A stretch of DNA of 64,000 nucleotides from Bauldia sp. (GCA_026126065.1 JAHCJY010000003.1:310001-374000), one strand, 5' to 3'. Shown: positions 25,436 through 34,066, numbered from the stretch's first letter. The notes: generated by a model not told the origin, from the sequence alone. A program made the numbers and translations.

Positions 25436-26439
25436 ATGCGCTGACCGCCATCATCGAGCCGCCGCCGTCGCCCTTGCCCGACAGCGCGCCGCTCCTCGCC
25501 GTACGCGGCCTCTCCATCTTCTTCGGCGGTCGTATTGTGCCGACCGTGCAGGATGTCTCGTTCGACATCGCGCGCGGCGAGACGCTCGCCCTCGTCGGCG
25601 AGAGCGGGTCGGGTAAGTCGATCATCGCCCACACGATCGCCGGCATCCTCGCCAGCGCCGCGACGGTGTCGGCTACCACCATTAGCTTCAACGGCATCGA
25701 GCTCGCCGGGAAACCGGCGGCGGTGGAGGCGCTCCGTGGTCGGCGCATCGGCATGGTGTTCCAGAATGCCCGCGCCGCGCTGTCGCCGACGCTCTCCGTC
25801 GGCGCGCAGATCGGCGACGTGATCGCGCGACACCGGAGGCTGCGGCGGACGGCGCTTCGGGCGGCCATCGTGCAGGCGCTCGCCTCGGTCAAGATCCCCG
25901 ACCCGGAGCGGCGTGCAAAGGCCTATCCGCACGAACTGTCCGGCGGCATGTGCCAGCGCGTGATGCTGGCCCTCGCGATGGCCGGCGAGCCGGATCTCCT
26001 CATCGCCGATGAGCCGACAACGGGTCTCGACAACACCACCCAGGCCGCCATCCTCGATCTTCTCGCGGCGGAGGCCGGGCGCCGCCGGATGGCGACCCTG
26101 TTCATCACCCACGATCTGGGACTCGCCCGCGACTACGCCGACCGCGTCGCCGTCCTCCACGCCGGCCAACTGGTGGAGGAGGGCCGCGCCGCGACCGTGT
26201 TCGACGCACCGCGTCACCCTTATTCGGCGAAGCTGGTTCGCGCGGTGCCGGCGAAAGCGGCCACCGTCGCCGACCTCGGCGGCATTCCCGGAAAGTTCCC
26301 CGATCTCTCGGGTCCCGTCCCAGCCTGCCGCTTCGCCGATCGCTGCGATCGCGCCGTGGATCGCTGCCGCGTGGAAGTGCCTCGCCTCGAACCCGTGCCG
26401 CCCGACGGCATGGCCGCCTGCTGGAGGCCGCTCGGATGA
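25432..26439 (+). CDS. ABC transporter ATP-binding protein, DppD type
   Basis: A 335-residue ATPase. Walker A GESGSGKS (about residues 57-64), Q-loop MVFQNARAALSP, signature ELSGGMCQRVMLALA, Walker B LLIADEPTTGLD and the switch His in ITHDLG are all present. The C-terminal oligopeptide-transporter extension has four Cys residues (ACRFADRCDRAVDRC), as in DppD proteins that carry an iron-sulfur-like cluster. The ATG overlaps the permease stop by 4 bases. It works as a heterodimer with the next gene. Confidence 0.94.
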   Translation: MNALTAIIEPPPSPLPDSAPLLAVRGLSIFFGGRIVPTVQDVSFDIARGETLALVGESGSGKSIIAHTIAGILASAATVSATTISFNGIELAGKPAAVEALRGRRIGMVFQNARAALSPTLSVGAQIGDVIARHRRLRRTALRAAIVQALASVKIPDPERRAKAYPHELSGGMCQRVMLALAMAGEPDLLIADEPTTGLDNTTQAAILDLLAAEAGRRRMATLFITHDLGLARDYADRVAVLHAGQLVEEGRAATVFDAPRHPYSAKLVRAVPAKAATVADLGGIPGKFPDLSGPVPACRFADRCDRAVDRCRVEVPRLEPVPPDGMAACWRPLG

Positions 26440-27416
26440 CCGCGCTCCTCGAAGTGGTCGGACTGTCGCGGCGGTTTCCCGTGGGGGGCGGCGCACTGCA
26501 CGCGCTCGACGATGTCGGTTTCCGCCTCCATGCCGGCGGCTCGATCGGCATCATCGGCGAGAGCGGGTCGGGCAAATCCACCCTGGCGACGATCCTCGCC
26601 CGGCTGGACGACCCGCAGGAGGGAGGCATCGTCCTCGACGGTTCCCGCGACATCGCGGGCGTGTCGGCTCGTGCGTTCGGGAAGGATCCGGCGCGGCGCG
26701 CGATCCAGCTCGTCTTCCAGACCGCCGGCGACGCGCTCAATCCCGCTTTCACCGTGGCGCAGAACATCGCCATCGGTCTCGGCACGCTCAGGCTCGATGC
26801 CGCGACGCTCGAGCGGGTGAGAAAGGTCGCCACCGAGGTCGACCTCGGCCACGATCTCCTCGATCGCCGGCCGCACCAGCTCTCCGGCGGCCAGCAGGCG
26901 CGCGTCGGCATCGCCCGCGCGCTGATCTCCAAGCCGCGTCTCCTCATCCTCGACGAGCCGACCGCCGCGCTCGACGTGTCCGTGCAGGCGACGATCCTCC
27001 GCCTCATCGACCGGCTGCGGCGCGAGCGCGGACTGACGCTGGCCTTCGTCTCGCACGACCTCGAAGTCGTCCGCCTGATGTGCGACAGCGTCCTGGTGCT
27101 CTACCTTGGCCGGGTGGTCGAGATCGGCGCTGTGGCGGATATCCTCGCCGCGCCCAGCCATCCCTACACGCGCGCCCTCGTCGCCGCTTCGCCGGGCGAT
27201 GGCCGCGGCACATTCCGGCTCGCCGGCGACACGGCGAGCCCGATCGGCGCGAGCCGCACGCAATGCCTCCTCAGCACGCGCTGTCCGTTTGCCGACGAGC
27301 GCTGCCGCAGCGAGCGCCCGGCCCTTCACGGCAAGGACGGCCGCCTCGTCGCCTGCCACCACGCCGATGCCGTCGCGGCCTCGCTGGACGATGCCCCCGG
27401 CAACGCCGTTCGATGA
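26436..27416 (+). CDS. ABC transporter ATP-binding protein, DppF type
   Basis: A 326-residue ATPase, the second of the pair. Walker A GESGSGKST (about 44-52), Q-loop LVFQTAGDALNP, signature QLSGGQQARVGIARA, Walker B LLILDEPTAALD, switch VSHDLE, and a Cys-bearing C-terminal extension (TQCLLSTRCPFADERC). The 4-base ATGA overlap with the preceding ATPase keeps the operon tight. It is the last intact gene of the operon; a decayed PPOX-family gene begins shortly after its stop. Confidence 0.94.
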   Translation: MTALLEVVGLSRRFPVGGGALHALDDVGFRLHAGGSIGIIGESGSGKSTLATILARLDDPQEGGIVLDGSRDIAGVSARAFGKDPARRAIQLVFQTAGDALNPAFTVAQNIAIGLGTLRLDAATLERVRKVATEVDLGHDLLDRRPHQLSGGQQARVGIARALISKPRLLILDEPTAALDVSVQATILRLIDRLRRERGLTLAFVSHDLEVVRLMCDSVLVLYLGRVVEIGAVADILAAPSHPYTRALVAASPGDGRGTFRLAGDTASPIGASRTQCLLSTRCPFADERCRSERPALHGKDGRLVACHHADAVAASLDDAPGNAVR

Positions 27417-27439
27417 GGCGCGGCGGGTCCCGAGGCGTG

Positions 27440-27717
27440 CGCCAGCGGACCAGTCGCGCATTTGGCGACTATGTGACGATCAAGGGGCGCGGTGGTGGCG
27501 AACGACCGCGCGAAGATCAAGGAACTGTGGACCCCGTTCGCCAGGGCGTGGTGGGAATCGGCGGACGATCCCGACATCCGCGTCCTCACGGTCACGCCCT
27601 CGAAGTCGGAAATCTGGGAGGGGGCCCAACAAGCTCGTCGCCGCCGCATTCATGCTGACGGCGGCCGTCACCGGCGCCAAGCCACCCGTGGGCGACCATG
27701 TCAAGGTCCGCCTCTAG
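27440..27717 (+). pseudogene. Decayed pyridoxamine-5'-phosphate-oxidase-like (general stress protein 26) gene
   Basis: Three reading frames together spell the C-terminal half of a PPOX-like protein of the general stress protein 26 group: GDYVTIKGR in one frame (about 27464-27490), DRAKIKELWTPFARAWWES through PSKSEIWEG in a second (27507-27620), and PNKLVAAAFMLTAAVTGAKP to the stop in a third (about 27624-27717). At least two frameshifts are needed, and the N-terminal 60 or so residues are missing. A single sequencing error cannot explain it. It sits directly behind the ABC operon and is taken as a remnant. Confidence 0.7.
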
Positions 27718-27798
27718 CGGGAGCGGTTCGGCCGAAGCTCATCGGAGACCGGTTCATGGCGCGGCGCAGCCCCGGCCCGGGCCGCGCCGGACGTGCCG

Positions 27799-27987
27799 TC
27801 AGGCGGTGCGCAGCGGCCGCAGGACCTGCTCGATGCTGCCCTTGAGTTCGCTCAGGCTCGCAAAGGAACGGCCGTCCAGCGGCCCGAGCGCGGGGCGCAC
27901 CGAATAGAAATTGACGGCGTGATCGCCTTCGACGACGTCGCCGACGACTTCGCCGAACACCGATAGCGGGAGATGCTTCTGGCTCAC
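27799..27987 (-). CDS. Small hypothetical protein coupled to rpsU
   Basis: A 62-residue protein with no membrane segment and no family that I recognise. Support for a real gene: its ATG overlaps the rpsU stop in an ATGA junction, codon use is orderly, and the protein has a plausible beta-alpha composition ([20 protein letters not shown], then [13 protein letters not shown]). Translational coupling would tie its level to S21. Function unknown. Confidence 0.55.
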   Translation of the reverse strand: MSQKHLPLSVFGEVVGDVVEGDHAVNFYSVRPALGPLDGRSFASLSELKGSIEQVLRPLRTA

Positions 27988-28238
27988 GAGGCGCGTGCCC
28001 CCGCGCCAAGCGGCGCGCGCTTCTTGGGGGCGGCGATCGACCCGTCCCAGATGGCCTGCTTGCGCGCGGCCTTGCGGGTCCGCCGGATCGCTTCGCTCTT
28101 CTCGCGGACCTTCCTCTCGGAGGGCTTCTCATATCCCCGGCGGCGTTTCAGTTCGCGGAACAGTCCCTCCCGCTGCAGCTTGCGCTTCAGCGCTCTCAAG
28201 GCCTGTTCAACGTTGTTGTCGCGGACGAGGACCTGCAT
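27984..28238 (-). CDS. rpsU: 30S ribosomal protein S21
   Basis: An 84-residue S21, a basic helical protein of the small subunit near the 3' end of 16S rRNA, involved in SD-dependent initiation. The family start [20 protein letters not shown] and the middle [20 protein letters not shown] are unmistakable. A C-terminal extension of about 15 residues (ending [10 protein letters not shown]) goes beyond the minimal protein, as is common in alphaproteobacteria. AAGGGAGA lies before the ATG. It heads a short leftward unit with the 62-residue gene. Confidence 0.97.
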   Translation of the reverse strand: MQVLVRDNNVEQALRALKRKLQREGLFRELKRRRGYEKPSERKVREKSEAIRRTRKAARKQAIWDGSIAAPKKRAPLGAGARAS

Positions 28239-28322
28239 CGGCTCTCCCTTCTGAAAAATGGAACTGCGGCGCGGCCTTGCGGCGCGCCGTGCGGATTGGC
28301 GGCTCCTCTCGGAGCAGCCCTG

Positions 28323-28562
28323 CTAGTAGCTGCCGATGCCCTTCTTCACGCCGGCCTTGCGAACCGGCGCGGCCCGCTTTGCGGCCGGGGCACCACCGTC
28401 CTCGGCATCGCGGGCAAGCCTCTGCGCGCGGAGATCAGCGGTCTTGGCCGCCGCGGCGCGCGCCTCGGTGTCCTGGTGGCTGAAGGGCGAGTTCTTGTCG
28501 CCCCCGGGCCGCTGCGCCTTCTGGAAGCGGGCGTCGGCGCTGGCCCTCGTCTTCGGATCCAT
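28323..28562 (-). CDS. Small conserved hypothetical protein
   Basis: A 79-residue, highly charged and probably disordered or helical protein (MDPKTRASADARFQKAQR, later AKTADLRAQRLARDAEDGG), ending in a basic tail, VRKAGVKKGIGSY. I recall similar short proteins in other Rhizobiales, where they are conserved without known function. An SD-like GGAG lies before the ATG. It lies between rpsU and another short conserved gene, all leftward. Confidence 0.65.
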   Translation of the reverse strand: MDPKTRASADARFQKAQRPGGDKNSPFSHQDTEARAAAAKTADLRAQRLARDAEDGGAPAAKRAAPVRKAGVKKGIGSY

Positions 28563-28627
28563 CGTCTTCGCTCCTGTCGGCCGGCCTGCCGGTTGTCCCG
28601 TGGTCGTTATGATCCGGACGATGCGTG

Positions 28628-28861
28628 CTACTTCGCGGGGATCAGCCTGCTCTCGCCGACCACCCGCTCGTACTGCTCGAGGTCGCTCTTGACCCGATAC
28701 CGGTTGTCGCCGCCTTCGGGCGGCAGGACAGCCATAATCCGGAACGCGCCGCGGAGGCGGGGACCCGCACCCAGCGCGCTGACCGTAACCCGGTCGCCCG
28801 GGCTGAAGTGGCGCTTAGGATCCAGGACGACCCCCTTTGGAACGAGATGGCTGCGCGTCAC
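28628..28861 (-). CDS. Small conserved hypothetical protein
   Basis: A 77-residue protein with a beta-barrel-like pattern (FSPGDRVTVSALGAGPRLRG, then FRIMAVLPPEGGDNRYRVKS and ERVVGESRLIP), resembling short SH3-like or hypervariable stress proteins of alphaproteobacteria. No membrane segment or signal. It lies 50 bases from the cold-shock gene on the same strand. The function is unknown; the clear strand pattern makes a real gene likely. Confidence 0.65.
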   Translation of the reverse strand: MTRSHLVPKGVVLDPKRHFSPGDRVTVSALGAGPRLRGAFRIMAVLPPEGGDNRYRVKSDLEQYERVVGESRLIPAK

Positions 28862-28911
28862 CGCGCAGCCGTAAGAGCAATTGCGGCCGAACTTGCCGGC
28901 CGCAGACGCCG

Positions 28912-29115
28912 CTAGGCGGGCGCGAGGTTCGACGCGGCGAGCTTGCCACGCTCGGTCACGACGTCGTAGCTGACCTTCTGGCCTTCCACGAGCGACCGCA
29001 TCCCGGCGCGCTCGACGGCCGTGACGTGAACGAACACGTCGGCGCCGCCGTTGACCGGAGCGATGAAACCAAAGCCCTTCTGGGCGTTGAAGAATTTAAC
29101 TGTACCTACGGCCAC
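28912..29115 (-). CDS. Cold-shock-domain protein
   Basis: A 67-residue single cold-shock domain that binds single-stranded RNA/DNA. RNP1 is KGFGFIAP (about residues 13-20) and RNP2 DVFVHVTAV (about 28-36). The start is a GTG at 29115: AGGAGG lies 5 bases before it, and the protein then begins at the family position (VGTVKFFN). A further in-frame ATG at 29169 would add 18 residues of unrelated sequence. About 245 bases separate it from the AraC gene, leaving room for the long 5' leader common in cold-shock genes. Which paralogue it is cannot be decided. Confidence 0.93.
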   Translation of the reverse strand: MAVGTVKFFNAQKGFGFIAPVNGGADVFVHVTAVERAGMRSLVEGQKVSYDVVTERGKLAASNLAPA

Positions 29116-29360
29116 GATGGCCTCCTTTTCTGTCACCAGACAGGGTTTGCCGATACGAGACATTCGCATCGACTTCTCGAACTCAGCGGTGACTTGGAAA
29201 AGGCTCTCTGCGAGCGATCAACAAGGCAGAGCCAGTATCTCGAACGCACATAACATACGCCCTCGGACGAAGTCCTGCCAGAGGCGGGTTGAAATATTTT
29301 GTCCCACGCAGCCGAAAATCCCGGCGTCAAACCGAAACGAAGGCCAGATGCTGGATGGCG

Positions 29361-30272
29361 TCAGCGAAGTGCCGACGGGTATTCGCCGAACTGCTCCCGA
29401 TAATAGGCCGAGAAGCGGCCGAGATGCCAGAAGCCCCATTTCATCGCGATGGCGGAGACGGAGTCCCCCCTCTGCCGCGCCAGCCGCAGGTCCCGCCGCG
29501 CACCGTTGAGGCGGCGGATGCGCAGCCAGGCGGACGGCGTAAGCCCCACCGTATCGGCAAAGGCGCGCTGGAGGGCCTCGGCGGTCACACCGGTTGCCGC
29601 GCAGATGGCGGCGACCGAGAGCGGATCGCCGGCGCGGTCGCTGGCGAGTTCCCGCACGCGGCGGAATATGTGCGGCGCCTCCGCGCCCGGCCGGGTTTCC
29701 GGCGCCACGACACGGAAGAGAATCTCCGAGAGCCGGTCGAGGGCAAGCGTCGCCACCACTTCGGGCGACGCGCCTGTCGGGCTCTTCGGATCGGACGCCA
29801 TGACGAGGAGGCCGCGCAGCCACTCGCCCGTGGCGGCGATGGCAAGGTCGCCGCCGCGCACCATTGCGAGGAAAGGTCTTGGCGGCGAGGGGCCGAACAG
29901 GTGGGCGTCGACCGTCACCAGGAGCGAGTCCGAGCCGCCCTCGTTGACGGCGACGTGCTCCGCGCCACCCGTCCAGATGCCGAACGTCTCAGGCGCGATC
30001 GACATGCCGTTGACGCGCCAGCCCGATGTCATCCAGACGAAGTTCACCGACGATTTCGGTGCGACCGACGCCTGCTCGACGCTGACATTGAAACGCTCGC
30101 GTTGAATGAGAATGCCGCCGAGCCGGAGTGACTCGATGGACCCCGCGAAGTTCCCTCGGCCAAGCTGATTGTATTCCTGCTCCCAGCCGATCAGCCCGCG
30201 CTGTTGGATGGACGCATCCGGAAATTCTTCCCGGTGGAATCCGAAGTCTGTGGAAGCCCAATCCTGCAACAT
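29361..30272 (-). CDS. AraC-family transcriptional regulator
   Basis: A 303-residue regulator with an N-terminal sensing region (about 1-190) and a C-terminal double helix-turn-helix (about 200-303): VAAICAATGVTAEALQRAF is the first and SAIAMKWGFWHLGRFSAYYR the second, the latter with the typical G.FWHLGRFS...YR pattern. It is divergent from the amine dehydrogenase operon across about 125 bases and is the natural candidate activator for it. A start close to the cold-shock and dehydrogenase genes fits. The inducer is unknown, presumably an amine. Confidence 0.9.
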   Translation of the reverse strand: MLQDWASTDFGFHREEFPDASIQQRGLIGWEQEYNQLGRGNFAGSIESLRLGGILIQRERFNVSVEQASVAPKSSVNFVWMTSGWRVNGMSIAPETFGIWTGGAEHVAVNEGGSDSLLVTVDAHLFGPSPPRPFLAMVRGGDLAIAATGEWLRGLLVMASDPKSPTGASPEVVATLALDRLSEILFRVVAPETRPGAEAPHIFRRVRELASDRAGDPLSVAAICAATGVTAEALQRAFADTVGLTPSAWLRIRRLNGARRDLRLARQRGDSVSAIAMKWGFWHLGRFSAYYREQFGEYPSALR

Positions 30273-30397
30273 GACAGCCTAGGTTCTGAGCAGCTCAAAC
30301 GCCTGCCTGTCCATTGTGCAGATTCGAGCTGGCGTACTGGATAGCCCACGCGATGGCGCGGTGCTTTGCTGAAGCCACCCCACAAGGAGAGACCCGT

Positions 30398-31564
30398 ATG
30401 AAGAAGCTCCTGGCAATCCTCCTAAGCACGACTTGTGCCTTGTCGGTGGCGCCGGCGCTCTCGCAGGAGCCGCCGCCCCCCGTTCCGTTCGAGACCGTCG
30501 GCGTCAAGGAGGCAATCGACCCGGGTCCGAACCTGTTTCTCTTGCAGCAGAGCTGGGATGGCGCTTCGACCCTCCAGGTCTTCGACGCCGTCGACCTCAC
30601 CTACAAGGGCGGCATGGGGACGGGCATGATGGCGCAGAGCGTCGTCTCGGCCGACGGCCTCACCGCCTACACGATGTCGACCTATCTCAGCCGCCTCACC
30701 TATGGCGACACGCTGATGGTGTTGCAGGCGTTCGACATCGCCACCCTCACGCCGACACTGGAAGTCGTCCTGCCGCCCAAGATCGCGATGGTCGGCCCCT
30801 ACGAGCACCTCCTCCAGCTCTCCGCCGACGAGCGGTTCGCCCTGGTGATGAATGCGACGCCGGCCGCGTCCGTGACCATCGTCGACCTGGTGGCCGGCGA
30901 AGTGACGGCCGAGATTCCGACGCCCGGCTGCTGGGAGATCTATCCCGCCACCACCGGGCTCAAATGGACGATGCTGTGCGGCGACGGCACGGCGCGGACC
31001 TTCGTCATGAACGACGCCGGCACCGAGGTGGTCTCGCAGGAGGCGACGCCGGTGTTCGACGCGGACACCGATCCGCTGTTCGTCCATGCCGAGCGCGGCG
31101 CGGGCGACGAACTCATCTTCGTGTCCTATGGCGGCAGCGTTTACAGCATTTCGGACGCCGGCACCGCGCCCGAGCTCCTCTCCACCTTCTCCTTCGCCGA
31201 CGACCTCGAACTGCCGTACGCCCCGGGCGGCTACCAGCTGACGGCCTACAACGAGGCGAACGATGTCCTCTTCGTCACGGTGCACGCCGACCCTTATGAC
31301 GGCAGCCACAAGGACGGCAGCACGGAGATCTGGGTGGTCGACCTGGCGAACGAGGCCCTCCTCTACCGGCTCCAGCCGGAGGAACATGGCTTCATCTCGC
31401 TCGAGGTCACCGATGGCGACCGGCCGGTGCTCTACGGCTTCACCGAGCACAGCTACACGGTGCACGTCTTCGACATCGACCTGACCGCCCCCTTCGGCAT
31501 CATCATGACCGAGACCGGCGTGGTCGACGTGCCCGGCGGCCAGGTCCTGGCGGTGCGGGAATGA
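30398..31564 (+). CDS. mauB: Amine dehydrogenase heavy (beta-propeller) subunit
   Basis: A 388-residue periplasmic heavy chain of a TTQ-dependent amine dehydrogenase (methylamine or aromatic amine type). The signal peptide covers about 1-22 (ALSVAPALS). The rest is a seven-bladed propeller with the family segments YTMSTYLSRLTYGDTLMVLQ, PGCWEIYPATTGLKW and LYRLQPEEHGFISLEV. ATG 30398 follows AAGGAGA; longer frames start before the promoter region. The stop overlaps mauE by 4 bases. Oxidation of a primary amine to aldehyde and ammonia is the expected reaction; aauB is the alternative name if the substrate is aromatic. Confidence 0.9.
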   Translation: MKKLLAILLSTTCALSVAPALSQEPPPPVPFETVGVKEAIDPGPNLFLLQQSWDGASTLQVFDAVDLTYKGGMGTGMMAQSVVSADGLTAYTMSTYLSRLTYGDTLMVLQAFDIATLTPTLEVVLPPKIAMVGPYEHLLQLSADERFALVMNATPAASVTIVDLVAGEVTAEIPTPGCWEIYPATTGLKWTMLCGDGTARTFVMNDAGTEVVSQEATPVFDADTDPLFVHAERGAGDELIFVSYGGSVYSISDAGTAPELLSTFSFADDLELPYAPGGYQLTAYNEANDVLFVTVHADPYDGSHKDGSTEIWVVDLANEALLYRLQPEEHGFISLEVTDGDRPVLYGFTEHSYTVHVFDIDLTAPFGIIMTETGVVDVPGGQVLAVRE

Positions 31565-32094
31565 ACGAGATCTCCTCGCTCCTGTCGGCGACCGCGGCAG
31601 CATTCACGGCGCTCATCTTCGCGCGTGCCGCCTGGCACAAGCTCGCCGACTTCACCGAGTTCACCGGCTTCGTGGCAGACTATCGCCTCGTTCCCGAAAC
31701 CCGGGTGAGGACCGCCTCCGCCGCGCTCGTCGCGGTGGAGGTGGCGATCCCGGTTCTGCTGCTCATCCCGGCCACGCAGGCGAGCGGCGCGGTGCTGGCG
31801 ATCCTCCTCTTCGGCCTCTACGCGCTGGCCATGGGGATCAACCTCCTCCGCGGCCGCACCTCGGTGGAATGCGGCTGCGGCGGCGCGCCGACGCTGCTCT
31901 CACCGGTGCTTCTCGTCCGCAACGCCGTCCTCGCCGCAATCGCGGCGCTCGTCCTCGTTTCGGCAGGCACGCTCCAGCTCTCGTTCGGTGATGCCGCGGC
32001 GGCCGTCGCGCTCGGCTTCATGCTGTGGGTCGCCTTCCTCCTGTCGGAGCAGGTGCTCGCCAACGGCATCCGCGCCCGCATGCTCCGCCGCTAG
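31561..32094 (+). CDS. mauE: Methylamine utilization protein MauE
   Basis: A 177-residue integral membrane protein with four helices (about residues 8-25, 50-75, 78-95 and 115-165) and a CGCGG segment (near 102-106) in the cytoplasm-to-membrane turn, the hallmark of MauE/DoxX-like assembly proteins. In methylotrophs MauE is needed with MauD for disulfide formation in the light chain. It overlaps mauB by 4 bases and precedes mauD by 21 bases. Confidence 0.9.
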   Translation: MNEISSLLSATAAAFTALIFARAAWHKLADFTEFTGFVADYRLVPETRVRTASAALVAVEVAIPVLLLIPATQASGAVLAILLFGLYALAMGINLLRGRTSVECGCGGAPTLLSPVLLVRNAVLAAIAALVLVSAGTLQLSFGDAAAAVALGFMLWVAFLLSEQVLANGIRARMLRR

Positions 32095-32115
32095 GCCAAC
32101 CAGAAGGAACCCATC

Positions 32116-32715
32116 ATGACCGGATTGATCTTTGCGGTAGTCGTCCTCTGGATCGTGGTCCTCGGCCTCATCGTGGCGCTGTTCGCCATGGCGCGGCAGA
32201 CCGGCGTCCTGTTCGAGCGCATCTCGCCCATGGGCGCCCTCATCAACGATGCCGGCCCGAAGATCGGCGATGCCTCGCCGCGCTTCACGCTGCCGAACCT
32301 CAATGGCGGCGTCGTCTCGCTCGGCGGGCCGGCCGACCGCAGCCGGCTCCTCTTCTTCCTGTCGCCCACCTGCCCGGTCTGCAAGAAGCTCCTGCCGATC
32401 GTGAAGTCGATCGCGACCAGCGAGAGGAGCTGGCTCGACATCGTCCTTGCCTCGGACGGCGAGGAGCAAAAGCATCGCGAGTTCATCGAGCGCGCCGGGC
32501 TCGCTGCCTTCCCCTACGTCCTGTCGAGCGACCTCGGCGTCACCTTCCGCGTCTCGCGGCTACCCTTCGCGGTGCTGATCGACGAGGCCGGCACGATCCG
32601 CTCGAAGGGCCTCATCAACAACCGTGAGCAGTTCGAGAGCCTCTTCAACGCGAAGGAGCTCGGTGTGGATTCGATCCAGACCTTCATCGAACAGCTGAAA
32701 CCCACCAATAGCTGA
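32116..32715 (+). CDS. mauD: Methylamine utilization protein MauD (thioredoxin-like)
   Basis: A 199-residue membrane-anchored thioredoxin-fold protein. One N-terminal helix (about 4-25) anchors it; the periplasmic domain has the redox motif CPVCK (in LFFLSPTCPVCKKLLP, near residues 84-97) and cis-Pro segment RLPFAVLIDEAG. MauD assists formation of the six disulfides in the light chain. An SD AAGGAA lies before the ATG. Order B-E-D-A is the canonical core. Confidence 0.93.
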   Translation: MTGLIFAVVVLWIVVLGLIVALFAMARQTGVLFERISPMGALINDAGPKIGDASPRFTLPNLNGGVVSLGGPADRSRLLFFLSPTCPVCKKLLPIVKSIATSERSWLDIVLASDGEEQKHREFIERAGLAAFPYVLSSDLGVTFRVSRLPFAVLIDEAGTIRSKGLINNREQFESLFNAKELGVDSIQTFIEQLKPTNS

Positions 32716-32732
32716 ACCACGGAGTGCTCCAG

Positions 32733-33272
32733 ATGTCCGATATGATCGATCGCTTCCTCTCCTGGATGGACGGCGCCTCCGAGAAGGCGGTGCGCCGGAC
32801 CGCCATGGCGGTGGGACGCCGCAACGTGCTGGCGACGCTCGGCACGGCAATGATGGGCACCGCGCTCGCGCCGATGCTTCCCTTCGACCGGACCTTCGGC
32901 AAGGCCTTCGCCCAGACGCCGGCGGGCGAGGACGGCGACGTCACGCAGTGCGACTACTGGCGCTACTGTGCCCTCGATGGCTACCTCTGCTCCGAATGCG
33001 GCGGCACGCTCACCGAATGCACGCCCGGTTCGGTGGCCTCGACGGTGGCGTGGGTCGGCACCTGCCGCAACCCGAACGACGACCGCGACTACCTCGTGTC
33101 GTACAATGATTGCTGCGGTGGCGGCGGCTGCGTGAACCCCACATTCTGCTTCACCTCGCAGGGCGAGCGCCCGGGCTACCGCATGGGCCTGTACAACGAC
33201 ATCAACTGGTGCATGGCCAACGAGACCAAGGGCTATCACTGCACGGTGGCCGTGGTCGTGGGCCTTGCCTAG
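32733..33272 (+). CDS. mauA: Amine dehydrogenase light subunit (TTQ subunit)
   Basis: A 179-residue light chain. The leader has a twin-arginine segment (GRRNVLATLG, near residues 28-37) and a cleavage site after KAFAQ. The mature part has about a dozen cysteines (QCDYWRYCALDGYLC, YNDCCGGGGC) and the two tryptophans that form tryptophan tryptophylquinone: the one in TVAWVGTC and the one in NDINWCMANE. GGAG lies 8 bases before ATG 32733; a GTG at 32724 is a weaker start. Substrate class (aliphatic or aromatic amine) cannot be read with certainty; aauA is the alternative name. Confidence 0.93.
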   Translation: MSDMIDRFLSWMDGASEKAVRRTAMAVGRRNVLATLGTAMMGTALAPMLPFDRTFGKAFAQTPAGEDGDVTQCDYWRYCALDGYLCSECGGTLTECTPGSVASTVAWVGTCRNPNDDRDYLVSYNDCCGGGGCVNPTFCFTSQGERPGYRMGLYNDINWCMANETKGYHCTVAVVVGLA

Positions 33273-33320
33273 TTGACGACCCTTCCGCCGCGGGCGCCAC
33301 GTGATGCGGCGGTGCCTGAC

Positions 33321-33486
33321 TTCCCCTCTCCCCGCCGGGCGGGGAGAGGACTTCGTAGCCTGGTGAGCCGAAGGCGAGCCTGGCGAGAATGGTGAGGGGG
33401 CGTCTCCCCAAGCCGGGCATGAGCGAGGGAGGCGCCGCTGGCCCCTCACCCCAACCCTCTCCCCGCTGAAGCGGGGCGAGGGGGCG
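33321..33486. repeat. Palindromic intergenic repeat pair (element D)
   Basis: Left unit CCCCTCTCCCCGCCGGGCGG, continuing GGAGAGG (33323-33349), with GGTGAGGGGG at 33391. Right unit 33441-33486: GCCCCTCACCCCAACCCTC, then a CCCCGCTGAAGCGGGG hairpin and CGAGGGGGCG. It sits between the light-chain gene and the cytochrome gene. Element E (44065-44196) is the same element in the opposite orientation. Confidence 0.8.
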
Positions 33487-33538
33487 CCAATTCTGATGTC
33501 CGGACCAGCTATCGGTCCGGCGCCCCGATCGAGGTGTG

Positions 33539-34066
33539 ATGCGACTTCGCCTGCCGATTTTCGGACTTGCCCTTGCCACGGCGGCCGTGGCCGCCTCGGC
33601 GTGGGCACATCCGCCCGTGCCCGGCGTCGTGCGCCAGGCCGGCGGCAACATCGTTGCCGGGCCGCAGCCCGGGGCGGATGTCGAGCGCGACCCGCACACC
33701 AACTTCATCCTCCGCTGCTCGGGCTGCCACGGCGTCACCGGCGTCGGCGCGCCGCTCGCAGGGATTCCGACCTTTCCGGACGTGGTGGGCGTCTTCGCCG
33801 GCGACGATGACGGCCGGACCTATCTCTTCCACGTCCCCGGCATCGTGAGCGCCAGCCTCTCCAACCGCGAGATCGCCGGGGTGATGAACTACGTCATGGA
33901 GGCCTGGGCCGGCCGCTCGCTGCCGGCAGACTTCGTTCCCTTCACCGAGGAAGAGGTGACGATGCGCCGCGCGATTCCCGTCGAGGACGTGGTCGCCTTC
34001 CGCCGCGCGATCGTCGAGCGGCTCGCGGCGCAGGGGCTGGTCGCGGCGGACTATCCCTGGCCGTAG
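33539..34066 (+). CDS. Monohaem c-type cytochrome of the amine dehydrogenase cluster
   Basis: A 175-residue periplasmic cytochrome with a signal peptide (about 1-23, ending AWA) and one haem site CSGCH (residues 60-64). Candidate axial Met residues lie in GVMNYVMEAW (about 118-127). Its place after the light-chain gene suggests that it accepts electrons from the dehydrogenase, replacing amicyanin, for which no gene is seen here. ATG 33539 and an overlapping GTG 33536 are both possible starts. It is not MauG: that has two haem sites and is longer. Confidence 0.85.
   Translation: MRLRLPIFGLALATAAVAASAWAHPPVPGVVRQAGGNIVAGPQPGADVERDPHTNFILRCSGCHGVTGVGAPLAGIPTFPDVVGVFAGDDDGRTYLFHVPGIVSASLSNREIAGVMNYVMEAWAGRSLPADFVPFTEEEVTMRRAIPVEDVVAFRRAIVERLAAQGLVAADYPWP

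Noticed and set aside
30314..30397. Longer N-terminus for the amine dehydrogenase heavy chain
   Set aside because: It would place 28 polar residues before a perfect signal peptide and cover the SD AAGGAGA before ATG 30398.
33539..34066. MauG-type enzyme as identity of the cytochrome after the light-chain gene
   Set aside because: Only one CxxCH is present and the protein is about half the length of MauG.
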